Shown in pieces: positions 35,759 through 45,573 of a stretch of DNA of 64,000 nt. Position numbers and translations under genes: made by a program. This DNA is from CBDCWA01 sp965223255. GTDB taxonomy: Bacteria; Pseudomonadota; Alphaproteobacteria; Rhizobiales; Hyphomicrobiaceae. Location: NCBI GenBank assembly GCA_965223255.1, contig CBDCWA010000003.1, positions 992,001 through 1,056,000 of the forward strand. The letters are read 5' to 3'. Each line of letters starts with the position of its first letter. Position 1 is the first letter of the stretch. Under the pieces are notes generated by a model. The model saw only the letters and a list, made by a program, of their open reading frames with translations, was not told the origin of the DNA and did not search any database.

Positions 35759-36175
35759 ATCTAAAATTGGCTAAAATAGGTGGTTTTGGTATAAGCCAGC
35801 ACAATAGCTTAGCCGTCCTGCACCAACACCGATCCCAGCGACTGAAACGGGAGTAGGGCTCCCCCACCCCCGCGCCTTGCACCCGAACGTCACCCGGCAA
35901 TAGTTCACCCGCCCAATGCGATCGCAGAAATTACCGCAAGACCGCCTCAGCCCCGCACCCCGGACCACGCCATTAAGCGCAGATCAATGTTGCGTTGTTG
36001 CCAGCCCGACAAACATATCAACAGCGACTATGAGTTCTGTTGGTCAAGGCCACACAGCCTCTATACAATTCACAACCATCGCCATTGTCTCGTCGCTATA
36101 GCGGCGCAGGGTGCCTGCCGCTAGTTGTCGATACGAACCGCCCTGCCTATGCAAGAAGATTTACAGGATCGCAAA
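35759..36175. other. Intergenic region between divergent sahR and mlaC-like genes
   Basis: About 420 bases. Apart from the regulator promoter at its left edge I see only GC-rich sequence and short frames without support. No cobalamin, SAM or SAH riboswitch pattern that I can recognise is present on the minus strand upstream of the methionine operon. Confidence 0.5.
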
Positions 36176-36796
36176 ATGTTCTCATCTGGGCTCTTTTCGC
36201 GCGCTTGCGTTGTGCTAGCAACACTGGTTTTGGTGTTCACAATTGCCCCCGCACAGCCATCTCAGGCGCAGCGCGCTGATCCTGCCATCAAATTTATGAA
36301 GCGCGTGGCAAAAGAGATGATCGGAGCGGCCAAATCTGGTTCCCCCGACAAATTTTACAAAGTGATCAAGAAGTACGGTCATTACCGCGAAATCGCGCAT
36401 TACGCGCTGGGCGATTTTAAGCCGCGGTTGATGCGCAAAGATCGATCGCGCTACTATAAAGGTATGGTCCGCTATATTTCCCGCTATGCAGCCAATGAAG
36501 CGCGCAAGTATCCTGTAGCCTACGCCGAAATTTTGGCGCCAGTCAGCCGGACCAATCGCGGCATTTACGTCAACAGCCGCGTCCATTTGGCCGACAAATC
36601 CATATACGAGGTGCGTTGGCTGTTGATCCCGCGCGGGCGCACATTTTTGGTCCGCGATGCACAGGTTGTTACGCTAAGCCCGTTTGCCCCACACAGCGCC
36701 TGGCTATCGCCCTTCCTGCGCGACTTGTTCGTGAATTTCATTACCGAGAACGGCGGCCGGGTCCGCGCCCTGCTCCTTGCCCTTAATCAGCAATAG
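36176..36796 (+). CDS. MlaC/Ttg2D-like phospholipid-binding periplasmic protein
   Basis: 206 residues from ATG 36176 (AGGA eight bases before); the frame is open to 36125. A signal peptide (ACVVLATLVLVFTIAPAQPS) is followed by the all-helical/beta MlaC fold, with the conserved FKPRLMRKDRSRYYKGMVRY and IYEVRWLLIPRGRTFLVRD segments. Such proteins shuttle phospholipids between outer and inner membranes for the Mla ABC system. No mlaD, mlaE or mlaF gene is next to it, so it may be an orphan or have a specialised role, for instance hopanoid or lipid transport. Confidence 0.8.
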   Translation: MFSSGLFSRACVVLATLVLVFTIAPAQPSQAQRADPAIKFMKRVAKEMIGAAKSGSPDKFYKVIKKYGHYREIAHYALGDFKPRLMRKDRSRYYKGMVRYISRYAANEARKYPVAYAEILAPVSRTNRGIYVNSRVHLADKSIYEVRWLLIPRGRTFLVRDAQVVTLSPFAPHSAWLSPFLRDLFVNFITENGGRVRALLLALNQQ

Positions 36797-36937
36797 CAGC
36801 ACCGCGTAGATAATCGCGCATGACGTTTGCACCGCCACATTCGGTGCAACAACGTGCTCGAAGTCGATCCCCCAATGCTCGCGCAACGTTCTGCTGTTGA
36901 TTGAAATCCGGATGACGTCAATTAGAAACAGGTTGCT

Positions 36938-38593
36938 CTAGCGTTCAAAGCGTTTGAATTTAATACGGTGCGGTTCGATCGCCGCATCACCAAGCCGCCG
37001 CTTTTTATCTTCTTCATAGGCTTGAAAATTGCCCTCGAACCATTCGACGTGGCTATCGCCTTCAAACGCGAGAATATGGGTTGCCAACCGATCGAGAAAA
37101 AAGCGGTCGTGGCTGATCACCACGGCGCAACCTGCAAAATCTTCTAGTGCCGATTCAAGTGCTGACAACGTTTCAGTATCTAGATCGTTGGTCGGCTCGT
37201 CCAACAGCAACAAGTTGCCACCTTCTTTGAGCAATTTGGCCAGATGCACCCGGTTGCGCTCACCACCCGACAACATACCGACCTTCTTTTGTTGGTCAGG
37301 CCCCTTGAAATTAAACCAGCCACAATAGGCCCGGCTCGGCACTTCGCGCTTGCCAAGTTGGATTTGATCGAGACCGCCCGAGATTTCTTCCCACACCGAT
37401 TTTTTGTCGTCGAGATGGTCCCGGCTTTGATCGACGTAAGAGAGCGACACCGTCTCACCCAATTTCAGTGATCCGCCATCGGGTTGTTCCTGGCCGGTAA
37501 TCATTCGAAACAGCGTGGTCTTGCCGGCGCCATTGGGCCCGATCACGCCAACAATACCGCCCGGCGGCAATTGAAACGACAAGTCGTCGATCAACAACTG
37601 ATCGCCGAAGCCCTTTTTGAGCCCCTCGACTTCAAGCACCAGGCTGCCCAGCCTGGCAGCGGGCGCAATTTGGATCGACGCGCGCCCGACCTGATCCTTG
37701 CCGGCTTCATCAGCCAATTTTTCATAGGCTGCGAGCCGCGCTTTACCCTTTGCCTGCCGCGCCCGCGGCGATGAACGGATCCATTCGAGTTCTCGTTTAA
37801 GTTGTCGTTGCCGGCTCTCTTCCTGACCTTTTTCAACTTCCAAACGCTTGGCTTTTTGCTCCAGCCAGCTCGAATAATTGCCGTGATAGGGCACACCCTC
37901 GCCCCGATCGAGTTCAAGCGTCCACTCGGTAATGTTGTCGAGAAAATAGCGATCGTGCGTTATCAGGATAACGCATCCGGCATAATCCTTTAGATAGCGC
38001 TCCAACCAGGCTACCGATTCGGCATCCAGATGGTTCGTTGGTTCATCCAGCAGCAGGATATCCGGTTTCGCAAGGAGCAAGCGCACGATGGCCACGCGGC
38101 GCTTTTCACCCCCTGAAAGTTTGGCCACATCGCTATCGCCGGGCGGGCATCTCAAGGCATCCAGCGCCTGCTCAACCTGTGTATCGAGATCCCATAGATC
38201 CTGTGCGTCGATCTGATCCTGAAGCGCCGCCATTTCATCGGCTGTGTCTTCCGAATAGTTGGCCGCCAGCTCATTGAACCGATCGATAAGCGCTTTCTTC
38301 TCACCGACGCCCTCCATGGCATTCTCAAGCACGGACTTGTCGGCATCTAATTCCGGTTCCTGCGGCAGATAACCGACTTTGATACCATCCGCCGCCCATG
38401 CTTCGCCGGTATGATCAGTAAGTTCTCCGGCCATGATCTTGAGCAATGTCGATTTACCGGCACCGTTTAGGCCGACTACACCGATCTTCGCCCCTGGCAA
38501 GAACGAGAGCGAAATATCTTTAAGGACTTGCTTACCACCAGGATAGGTCTTGGACACCTGATGCATATGATAGACATATTGGGGGGTCGCCAT
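36938..38593 (-). CDS. ettA: ABC-F ATPase, energy-dependent translational throttle EttA
   Basis: 551 residues, the size of EttA. There are two ABC modules without membrane segments. Walker A motifs are GLNGAGKSTLLKI and GPNGAGKTTLFRM, signatures LSGGEKRRVAIVR and LSGGERNRVHLAK, and Walker B LLLDEPTNHLD and LLLDEPTNDLD. The linker (EQKAKRLEVEKGQEESRQRQ) and the arm typical of EttA are present. It binds the ribosomal E site and gates the first elongation step according to ATP/ADP state. The gene appears monocistronic. Confidence 0.94.
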   Translation of the reverse strand: MATPQYVYHMHQVSKTYPGGKQVLKDISLSFLPGAKIGVVGLNGAGKSTLLKIMAGELTDHTGEAWAADGIKVGYLPQEPELDADKSVLENAMEGVGEKKALIDRFNELAANYSEDTADEMAALQDQIDAQDLWDLDTQVEQALDALRCPPGDSDVAKLSGGEKRRVAIVRLLLAKPDILLLDEPTNHLDAESVAWLERYLKDYAGCVILITHDRYFLDNITEWTLELDRGEGVPYHGNYSSWLEQKAKRLEVEKGQEESRQRQLKRELEWIRSSPRARQAKGKARLAAYEKLADEAGKDQVGRASIQIAPAARLGSLVLEVEGLKKGFGDQLLIDDLSFQLPPGGIVGVIGPNGAGKTTLFRMITGQEQPDGGSLKLGETVSLSYVDQSRDHLDDKKSVWEEISGGLDQIQLGKREVPSRAYCGWFNFKGPDQQKKVGMLSGGERNRVHLAKLLKEGGNLLLLDEPTNDLDTETLSALESALEDFAGCAVVISHDRFFLDRLATHILAFEGDSHVEWFEGNFQAYEEDKKRRLGDAAIEPHRIKFKRFER

Positions 38594-38709
38594 GGCGGAC
38601 GCCTCGCTGCATGCTTATGTATTGCGGGAGTGCACTGTGTCATACGCGATCACTGCCAATTGCTCAATTCCCCGTCGTAAATTTGCAGGGGGTACGATTG
38701 GAGACGGAA

Positions 38710-39363
38710 ATGGAAAACGTGAACACCACCAAGCAGCTGATCTATGTTGCTGATCCGATGTGTTCTTGGTGTTACGGGTTCTCCCCGGTGATCGGCTCTA
38801 TCGTCGACCAACTACACACCCGCCTCCCCCTTACCCTTCTTATGGGCGGCCTGCGTGCCGGCAACACCCGCGCCATGACTGACGACGACAAGTCCACAAT
38901 GCGCGGCCACTGGCAACGCGTTGCTAAGGCCAGCGGCCAGCCCTTCGACTTTGCCTTTTTCGACCGTGACGGGTTTGTCTACGACACCGAGCCTGCATGT
39001 CGTGCCGTTGTCACCATGCGGCTACTCAATTCATCCATTGCCCTGGCTTACATGCATGCCATCCAGCGCGCCTTCTACGCCGAGGGCCGTGATACGACCT
39101 CTGCCGAAGTTCTCGCCGACATCGCAGCCGAAGTGGGTGTTGATCGCAGTGCCTTCATGCATGAAATGGGCTCCAGCGAGGCTCGCACCGCCACCCAGCA
39201 AGACTTCATGACTGCCAAGCAATCAGGCATCAGCGGCTTTCCAACCCTGTTCGCCGGCCCGACGGAGGAGGGTTTTGCCATTGTAACGGAAGGCTATCGC
39301 CCTCTGGACGGCCTCATTGAAGCTTTGGAAGTCTGGCTCGATCAGGACATGACCATCCACTAG
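38710..39363 (+). CDS. DsbA-family thioredoxin-fold protein
   Basis: 217 residues from ATG 38710, chosen for GGAG seven bases before; the frame is open from 38611. The redox motif CSWCYGF follows the first strand (IYVADPM). The cis-proline loop is GFPTLFAG. A helical insertion lies between (about residues 70-170). There is no signal peptide, so it is probably cytoplasmic, like the FrnE and 2-hydroxychromene isomerase branch of the family. It may act in thiol stress; substrate unknown. Confidence 0.87.
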   Translation: MENVNTTKQLIYVADPMCSWCYGFSPVIGSIVDQLHTRLPLTLLMGGLRAGNTRAMTDDDKSTMRGHWQRVAKASGQPFDFAFFDRDGFVYDTEPACRAVVTMRLLNSSIALAYMHAIQRAFYAEGRDTTSAEVLADIAAEVGVDRSAFMHEMGSSEARTATQQDFMTAKQSGISGFPTLFAGPTEEGFAIVTEGYRPLDGLIEALEVWLDQDMTIH

Positions 39364-39481
39364 CCAACGGCGCTCCGAAACTATCTTGCGGACGCCCTAT
39401 TTGCCGGCCCTTTCATTGCATTATCCCACTAACGCGCTAGATTGCCCCTGCATTTCGAGGTCAAACGAGCAGGGGGCTCAC

Positions 39482-40063
39482 ATGACGAGACTAGTAGTAC
39501 CGAAGCGTAGTGGTGAAGCCACACATCGTGGTCCAGGTCCAAGAGGTCACGAGGGCGACGCCTATAAGGATCGCGTTGCAAAGTATATCCCGGCAGAAGT
39601 TGTCGGCGGCTATGTCAGTCTAGACAGTCTAGTGAACAGCAAGACCAGCAATGCTGCACAATCAGTCTCTAGCGACGCTGTCACGCGCACACCGGATGCC
39701 AGCGCAGCAACAGATGCAGCAGTCGCGCAGCCAGAAGGGATTGGCGCGTTATTTTCCGCCATATTCTTGAGCCTGCCGGGCATCGTTTTTCTGGCCTGCC
39801 TGCTATTGGCACCCCTCTACGTTTGGCATTTGGCGCGGCGTGCCGGGATCACCGCCTGGAAAATGCAGGCAGCAATCGCAATGCTAGCCTTTGTGGTTTG
39901 GGCCTATGCCATCAAAGGTACGGTGTTCTTCAAAAATACAGCTTTAGACAGCTGGGCCGCAGCCAACTTGGGCAGGGCAGAGTTTTATGACCCAACGACC
40001 GGTGCCCTATTGCTCATACTTTTCTCGCTGATTGTTGGCCTTTATCAACCCAAGGAACGTTGA
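39482..40063 (+). CDS. Hypothetical membrane protein
   Basis: 193 residues from ATG 39482, with AGGGGG just upstream; the frame extends to 39386 without support. The N-terminal 85 residues are polar, Gly/Arg- then Ala/Ser-rich. Three membrane helices follow (FSAIFLSLPGIVFLACLLLA; AAIAMLAFVVWAYAI; GALLLILFSLIVGLY). The N-terminal KYIPAEVVGGYVSL might be a folded element. I do not recognise the family. No neighbour suggests a role. Confidence 0.65.
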   Translation: MTRLVVPKRSGEATHRGPGPRGHEGDAYKDRVAKYIPAEVVGGYVSLDSLVNSKTSNAAQSVSSDAVTRTPDASAATDAAVAQPEGIGALFSAIFLSLPGIVFLACLLLAPLYVWHLARRAGITAWKMQAAIAMLAFVVWAYAIKGTVFFKNTALDSWAAANLGRAEFYDPTTGALLLILFSLIVGLYQPKER

Positions 40064-40208
40064 CGACCGCGCGACGTTTGCGGACCTGAAAGCGCGACAA
40101 AAAATCAGCACGAGACGGTGGCTCGCAATCTCGATCGATTGCGTCCGCCAGCCGACCATCACGTCCATTTCGCATGCTGGCCCAACCGGGCCGCGACCGG
40201 CTCAAAAC

Positions 40209-40538
40209 TCAATCATCGGTTGATTTTTCTAATTCCTCAACCGCCTGGGCCAGCATCACGGACATCTGCTCGCGAATTTCCTCGTCAGTAACCTTAATGC
40301 CCTTGTCGTCGAAATCCTTGCGCAGTTTGCGAAAAACATCTTCATCGCCAGCCTCATCGAGGTCCGAACGCCTTACCTCTTTCGCATAACGGTCCACCGC
40401 TTCACCGGAAATACCAAGTTTTTCGGCCGCCCACAGAGCGATCTTATTGTTCCGTCGCGCTTCGGCTTTGAACTTAAGATCTTGATCTAAAGCGAACTTT
40501 CTTTCGAAAGCTTTTTCTCGTTCGTCAAATGTTGTCAT
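40209..40538 (-). CDS. DUF1476 protein, ATP synthase zeta-type inhibitor
   Basis: 109 residues. The N-terminus TTFDEREKAFERKFALDQDL and the middle WAAEKLGISGEAVDRYAKEV match DUF1476, the family of the zeta subunit that inhibits ATP hydrolysis by the F1 ATPase in Paracoccus and relatives. The N-terminal segment should be the inhibitory region. It is divergent from purC, a position conserved in Alphaproteobacteria. Strength of inhibition varies among orders. Confidence 0.9.
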   Translation of the reverse strand: MTTFDEREKAFERKFALDQDLKFKAEARRNNKIALWAAEKLGISGEAVDRYAKEVRRSDLDEAGDEDVFRKLRKDFDDKGIKVTDEEIREQMSVMLAQAVEELEKSTDD

Positions 40539-40860
40539 CCATTCGTCTCCTGAAACATATCGCCAACGATGTTAAGGTTGCAGCTAGCACTCAAATTTCT
40601 GAGCCTATCGAAACCTGCTCTCAGCGCCTAAATTAATGCAAAGATCACCAGTGTATAGTCCCATTTACCGAGCCACCTTTTGATGAGATTGTGTACCCAG
40701 GTCGGTTCAGATAATGTCCCGATCTGGCGCCGCATTGCCCCTTGGATCTCGCACCTGCCGGACCTCTCTAAATCGACAGGTATACAATCCAGATTACGGG
40801 AACATGCATGGCGCACTCCAAAAAATGATGACTGATGATTGATCAAAGGCTCAACAACTC
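40539..40860. other. Divergent promoter region between the zeta-type gene and purC
   Basis: About 320 bases. It should hold the promoters of both flanking operons. A minus-strand open frame (40628-40846) lacks a ribosome-binding site and protein-like composition and is not called. Confidence 0.5.
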
Positions 40861-41649
40861 ATGAACAGGCGCCGGCGCGTATACGAAGGCAAAGCAAAGG
40901 TCCTCTATGAAGGCCCCGAGCCAGGTACGCTCATCCAGCATTTTAAGGATGACGCTACCGCTTATAATGCCAAGAAGCACGCGCTGATCGATGGCAAGGG
41001 TGTCTTAAACAACAGGATCTCAGAGTACATATTCGAGCGTCTCGGCGAAATTTCAATCCCGACTCATTTCATCAAACGCCTTAACATGCGTGAGCAATTG
41101 ATCCGTGAATGCGAAATCGTACCGGTAGAAGTTGTTGTTCGCAATGTTGCCGCAGGCTCAATCTCCGAACGTCTTGGCATCGAAGAAGGCACACAATTGC
41201 CGCGCTCCATCGTCGAGTTCTATTATAAGAACGACGAACTCAACGACCCGATGGTCTCGGAAGAACACATAACCGCGTTTAGCTGGGCCACCGCCCAGGA
41301 GCTCGACGAAATCATGGCGCTGACTTTGCGGGTGAATGATTTCCTCGTCGGACTGTTTCTCGGGATTGGCATTCGCCTGGTGGACTTCAAGATTGAGTTC
41401 GGTCGCCATTGGGATAATGACGTTGCCCGCATCATCCTTGCCGACGAAATCAGCCCCGACAGTTGCCGGTTATGGGACACCAAAACTGGCGATAAGATGG
41501 ACAAGGATAGGTTCCGCCGCGATCTCGGCGACATTATTGAGGCATATCAGGAGGTGGCCCGCCGCCTCGGTGTCCTGAATGACGAACGCCCGCCACGCGG
41601 GCAAGGGCCGATCCTGGTTGCCTCCAATCCTGCCGGACGGCACAAATAA
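40861..41649 (+). CDS. purC: SAICAR synthetase
   Basis: 262 residues. Ligates aspartate to CAIR with ATP in purine synthesis. Visible family features are RRRVYEGKAKVLYEGPEPGT at the N-terminus, FKDDATAYNAKK, VEVVVRNVAAGS, and LVDFKIEFG with ILADEISPDSCRLWD near residues 180-205. It is the first gene of a pur run (purC, purS, purQ, purL) on the plus strand, 20 bases from purS. Confidence 0.96.
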   Translation: MNRRRRVYEGKAKVLYEGPEPGTLIQHFKDDATAYNAKKHALIDGKGVLNNRISEYIFERLGEISIPTHFIKRLNMREQLIRECEIVPVEVVVRNVAAGSISERLGIEEGTQLPRSIVEFYYKNDELNDPMVSEEHITAFSWATAQELDEIMALTLRVNDFLVGLFLGIGIRLVDFKIEFGRHWDNDVARIILADEISPDSCRLWDTKTGDKMDKDRFRRDLGDIIEAYQEVARRLGVLNDERPPRGQGPILVASNPAGRHK

Positions 41650-41668
41650 CGAGTTTGGACCGATCTTA

Positions 41669-41911
41669 ATGAAGGCTCATATCAGAATAACGCTCAAGAA
41701 CGGGGTCCTCGACCCACAGGGCAAGGCAATCCAGAACGCGCTTCTGGCGTTGGGGTTTTCAGGCGTCGAGGATGTCCGTCAAGGCAAATTCATCGAACTG
41801 AATTTGGCTGGCAAAGATGAAGCGGAAGCCCGCGCCCAGATCGAGAAAATGTGCCAGCAGCTCCTCGCCAACACCGTTATCGAGAACTACAGTTACGAAC
41901 TTGTAACTTAG
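41669..41911 (+). CDS. purS: FGAM synthase subunit PurS
   Basis: 80 residues from ATG 41669; a longer frame from 41579 overlaps purC and is rejected. It begins MKAHIRITLKNGVLDPQGKA and contains GFSGVEDVRQGKFIEL, both hallmarks of PurS, the small structural subunit that joins PurQ and PurL into FGAM synthase. Length fits the family. Confidence 0.95.
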   Translation: MKAHIRITLKNGVLDPQGKAIQNALLALGFSGVEDVRQGKFIELNLAGKDEAEARAQIEKMCQQLLANTVIENYSYELVT

Positions 41912-42226
41912 ATAACCCTGCCTCGAGTTGGAACCGCTGAGAGGGCACCAATTCAATGCTCAAGAATGACCGCTCTTTACGAAGCAAGCAACATGCTGCC
42001 GTAAGTCGGCCTGGAGACTGTTCCGGCATTAGGCCGGTTGTTCAGGCCCATAACGTCGCCGTTCTTCCCACCGAATAAGCAATTTGCCGCCTTGTGTAGA
42101 CTGGCAAGGAATGCCAGAACGCTTGCCAAACCGCAATTTCAGGCACCTAGACGGCTGGGCGCCCAATCGTGCAACCGAAACGACCAGCCACTGATTTGGC
42201 TCAATCGCGACCAGAAGGGGAGATCG

Positions 42227-42919
42227 ATGCAGGCTGCTGTAATTGTATTTCCTGGCTCGAATTGCGATCGCGACGTAAAAGTTGCCCTCGAACGCACCAG
42301 TAGCGCCAAGGTCAAAATGGTATGGCACGGCGAAACCGAATTGCCAGCCACTGATCTCATCGTGTTGCCGGGCGGGTTTTCCTATGGCGATTATTTGCGT
42401 TGCGGTGCCATGGCTGCACAAGCGCCGATCATGCGCACCGTCGTCGATCGCGCCAAAACCGGCACACCGGTGCTCGGGATCTGCAACGGCTTCCAGGTAT
42501 TGTGCGAAACCGGCCTGCTCCCTGGCGCCTTGATGCGCAATCAATCCTTGAATTTTATATGCCGCGACGTGCATCTGCTGGTTGCGCGGTCTGAGACACC
42601 CTTTACCAGTCACTACCGCCAAGACCAGATCATTACGATTCCGATCGCCCACCACGACGGTAATTATTTTGCCGACACTGACACGCTGGACCGTTTGGAA
42701 GGCGAGAACCGTGTGGTGTTTCGCTATTGCGACCCCGACGGCCACGTTGATGCACCGTCCAATCCCAATGGCTCGCAACGCAACATCGCCGGCATTTGCA
42801 GCAGCACCGGCCGGGTTCTTGGACTAATGCCGCATCCCGAACGGCTCTACGAACCGGCACTCGGCGGCACAGACGGGCGCACAATGTTTGAAGCTTTATC
42901 GGCAGCACTGCATCACTGA
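42227..42919 (+). CDS. purQ: FGAM synthase glutaminase subunit PurQ
   Basis: 230 residues from ATG 42227, preceded by AGGGGAG. It is a class I glutamine amidotransferase with the nucleophile Cys in VLGICNGFQVL and the His/Glu pair in GLMPHPERLYEP. The start MQAAVIVFPGSNCDRDV is classical. It passes ammonia to PurL. The 315 bases between purS and purQ (41912-42226) are long for this operon and stay open in the purQ frame from 42038, but that stretch has no family resemblance; I see no other gene in it. Confidence 0.96.
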   Translation: MQAAVIVFPGSNCDRDVKVALERTSSAKVKMVWHGETELPATDLIVLPGGFSYGDYLRCGAMAAQAPIMRTVVDRAKTGTPVLGICNGFQVLCETGLLPGALMRNQSLNFICRDVHLLVARSETPFTSHYRQDQIITIPIAHHDGNYFADTDTLDRLEGENRVVFRYCDPDGHVDAPSNPNGSQRNIAGICSSTGRVLGLMPHPERLYEPALGGTDGRTMFEALSAALHH

Positions 42920-42972
42920 ACCGACGACAACAGTCGACCCGGAGGCAGAGCGCGACATGGACACAAACCCAG

Positions 42973-45195
42973 ATGATCACACCTGAAATCATCGCAGAGC
43001 ACGGCCTAAATCCCGACGAGTATGAGCGCTTGCTCGAGATCTTGGGACGTGAACCGTCCATGACGGAGCTAGGTATTTTCTCTGTCATGTGGTCGGAGCA
43101 CTGTTCTTATAAATCGAGCCGGGTTTGGTTAAAGACGCTCCCCACCAGCGGTCCGCAGGTCATCCAAGGCCCCGGCGAGAATGCCGGCGTCGTCGATATC
43201 GGCGATGGCGACTGCATCGTCTTCAAGATGGAAAGCCATAATCACCCGTCATATATCGAACCCTACCAAGGTGCGGCGACGGGCGTCGGCGGCATCATGC
43301 GTGATGTCTTCACCATGGGCGCCCGCCCGATCGCCAATATGAATGCCTTGCGCTTTGGCAGTCCCGAACACCCCAAGACGCGGCATTTGGTTGCTGGCGT
43401 CGTAAGTGGCATCGGCGGCTATGGCAATTGCGTCGGCGTTCCGACCGTTGGCGGTGAAACCAACTTCGATTCTGGTTACAACAACAACATACTCGTCAAT
43501 GCCATGTGTGTTGGCCTCGCGCGTACCGACAAGATATTTTATTCGGCCGCCAGCGGGACTGATCTCCCAGTCGTCTACGTCGGCTCCAAGACCGGTCGCG
43601 ACGGCATCCATGGGGCCACCATGGCATCTGCGGAATTCGATGATGCCTCAGATGAAAAACGCCCGACCGTACAGGTCGGCGACCCTTTCACTGAAAAGCT
43701 GTTGATTGAAGCCTGCCTCGAACTGATGAGTTCGGACGCCATCATTGCCATCCAGGATATGGGTGCAGCCGGCCTGACCTCATCGACCGCTGAAATGGCT
43801 GACAAAGGCGGTGTCGGCATTGAGCTTAATCTCGACAAAGTACCGCAACGAGAACAGGCCATGACGGCCTATGAAATGATGCTGTCTGAAAGCCAGGAAC
43901 GCATGTTGATGGTCTTGCGACCAGGATGTGAACGGCAGGCGGAAAACATATTTGAAAAATGGAACCTTGATTTTGCGATCATCGGCAAGACGACGGACAG
44001 CGGCCGCCTCATTGTCCGCCATAACGGCAACATCGAGGCCGATATTCCAGTTCCGACACTTGCCAACTCGGCCCCGATGTATGAACGCCCCTGGACCGAA
44101 CCCAAGCTGCAAAAACCGATACTGCCGCAGTGGGTCCCGCCGCCGGAAGCTGGCGCTCTATTCGAGACCGCCACACGCATGCTCGCGACGCCGGCCCTCG
44201 CCTCACGCCGTTGGATCTGGGAACAATACGATCACATGGTTATGGGCGACACGATCGGGCGCCCAGGTGGCGATGCGGCTGTGGTGCGCGTCCACGCCAC
44301 CAAGAAAGCGGTTGCCATCACCTGTGATGTCACACCGCGCTATGTCGCGGCAGATCCCGACCAGGGCACCAGACAAGCCGTCGCCGAAGCCTGGCGCAAT
44401 CTCACTGCTGTCGGTGCAACGCCAATAGCCATTACTGACAATATGAACTTTGCCAATCCCGAGCGCCCGGAAATCATGGGCCAGTTCGTCGCTTCTGTTC
44501 GCGGCATGGCGGAGGCTTGCCGCGCCCTGTCGTTCCCCGTCGTCTCTGGCAATGTATCGCTTTATAACGAAACCAACGGCATTTCTATCCCGCCAACACC
44601 AGCGATCGGCGCGGTTGGGCTTTTGGCCGATATGGACAAGCGCGCTGATAGTGCACTCAAAAAGGCTGGCCAATTGCTTTTGGTGATCGGGGCCGAGCAA
44701 GGCTGGCTTGGCCAAAGCCTGTATCAAGACTTCACTGTCGGAAAACGCGAAGGCGCCCCGCCGCCGGTTGATCTGGCCGACGAACTAAAAGCGGGCAACC
44801 TTATTCGCAATCTTATTGGCGATGGCCTCACCGATACGGTCCACGACGTCTCTGATGGCGGCCTTTTGATTGCTATCGCAGAGATGGCATTGTCTGGCGA
44901 TATTGGCGTCGATCTTTTTCCTTACGAAGGACGTCTGCCCGCGCACGCTATTTGGTTTGGCGAAGACCAGGGCCGGTATGTGCTCGCCGCAGCTCCAACC
45001 GACGCAGAACAGATCATTGAGCGCGCTCGCTTGCTGGCCCTGCCGACCCGGATTGTTGGACGCACTGGCGGCGATGCCCTAAAATTAACCGGTGAAACGT
45101 CCATAAGACTTCGCGACCTACGCAGCGCCCACGAAGCCTGGCTACCAAGTTTCATGGGCCAGACTGGACACCCCAGCAACGCTGCTGAAAAATGA
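42973..45195 (+). CDS. purL: FGAM synthase large subunit PurL
   Basis: 740 residues, the short PurL type that works with separate PurS and PurQ. Features are FSVMWSEHCSYKSSR near residue 40, GPGENAGVVDIGDG, SHNHPSYIEPYQGAATGVGG, and DMGAAGLTSSTAEMADKGG. It converts FGAR to FGAM using ATP and ammonia. It starts 54 bases after purQ and is followed at 49 bases by a bolA-type gene. Confidence 0.97.
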   Translation: MITPEIIAEHGLNPDEYERLLEILGREPSMTELGIFSVMWSEHCSYKSSRVWLKTLPTSGPQVIQGPGENAGVVDIGDGDCIVFKMESHNHPSYIEPYQGAATGVGGIMRDVFTMGARPIANMNALRFGSPEHPKTRHLVAGVVSGIGGYGNCVGVPTVGGETNFDSGYNNNILVNAMCVGLARTDKIFYSAASGTDLPVVYVGSKTGRDGIHGATMASAEFDDASDEKRPTVQVGDPFTEKLLIEACLELMSSDAIIAIQDMGAAGLTSSTAEMADKGGVGIELNLDKVPQREQAMTAYEMMLSESQERMLMVLRPGCERQAENIFEKWNLDFAIIGKTTDSGRLIVRHNGNIEADIPVPTLANSAPMYERPWTEPKLQKPILPQWVPPPEAGALFETATRMLATPALASRRWIWEQYDHMVMGDTIGRPGGDAAVVRVHATKKAVAITCDVTPRYVAADPDQGTRQAVAEAWRNLTAVGATPIAITDNMNFANPERPEIMGQFVASVRGMAEACRALSFPVVSGNVSLYNETNGISIPPTPAIGAVGLLADMDKRADSALKKAGQLLLVIGAEQGWLGQSLYQDFTVGKREGAPPPVDLADELKAGNLIRNLIGDGLTDTVHDVSDGGLLIAIAEMALSGDIGVDLFPYEGRLPAHAIWFGEDQGRYVLAAAPTDAEQIIERARLLALPTRIVGRTGGDALKLTGETSIRLRDLRSAHEAWLPSFMGQTGHPSNAAEK

Positions 45196-45243
45196 CGCAA
45201 TTCAGTCGTCCGAGCGTTAATTTTTGCAAACGAGGAGTGCCAC

Positions 45244-45477
45244 ATGCCTATGCAGGCCAGCGAAATCGAACAGCTGATCAAAGCCGGATTTCCGGACGCC
45301 ACGGTTGAGATAAAGGACCTGGCCGGCGATGGCGACCACTATGCCGCCCACGTCGTCAGCGCCGCCTTCAAAGGCAAGTCTCGCGTCCAGCAACATCAAA
45401 TGGTCTATAAGGCTTTAGGGACCCGTATGGGCCAAGAGTTGCATGCACTTGCCCTGACCACAGCGGTCCCTGACTAA
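45244..45477 (+). CDS. BolA family protein
   Basis: 77 residues with an AGGAG-like site (CGAGGAG) before the ATG. The small class II KH-like fold is indicated by IEQLIKAGFPDATVEIKDLA, DHYAAHVVSAAFKGKSRVQQ and HQMVYKALG, with the conserved His residues that share an iron-sulfur cluster with CGFS glutaredoxins. The monothiol glutaredoxin gene is next, so the two probably act as a pair in iron sensing or cluster delivery. Confidence 0.93.
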   Translation: MPMQASEIEQLIKAGFPDATVEIKDLAGDGDHYAAHVVSAAFKGKSRVQQHQMVYKALGTRMGQELHALALTTAVPD

Positions 45478-45573
45478 ACCCGCCCAATTGACATCGAACG
45501 GCCTTCGACCCCATTTAAGAGGGCTAGCGACCGGCAACTTTGAATTGCCCGTGATCAGCGAAAGGACATTGAG

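Noticed and set aside
35759..36000. Cobalamin, SAM or SAH riboswitch upstream of the methionine operon
   Set aside because: I could not find the conserved boxes of these classes on the minus strand; a protein regulator with its operator already explains control.
40628..40846. 72-residue minus-strand frame between the zeta-type gene and purC
   Set aside because: No ribosome-binding site, no recognisable features, and it would occupy the expected divergent promoter region.
42038..42226. N-terminal extension of PurQ
   Set aside because: PurQ begins at MQAAVIVFPG in the family and AGGGGAG marks that start; the upstream codons have no resemblance.
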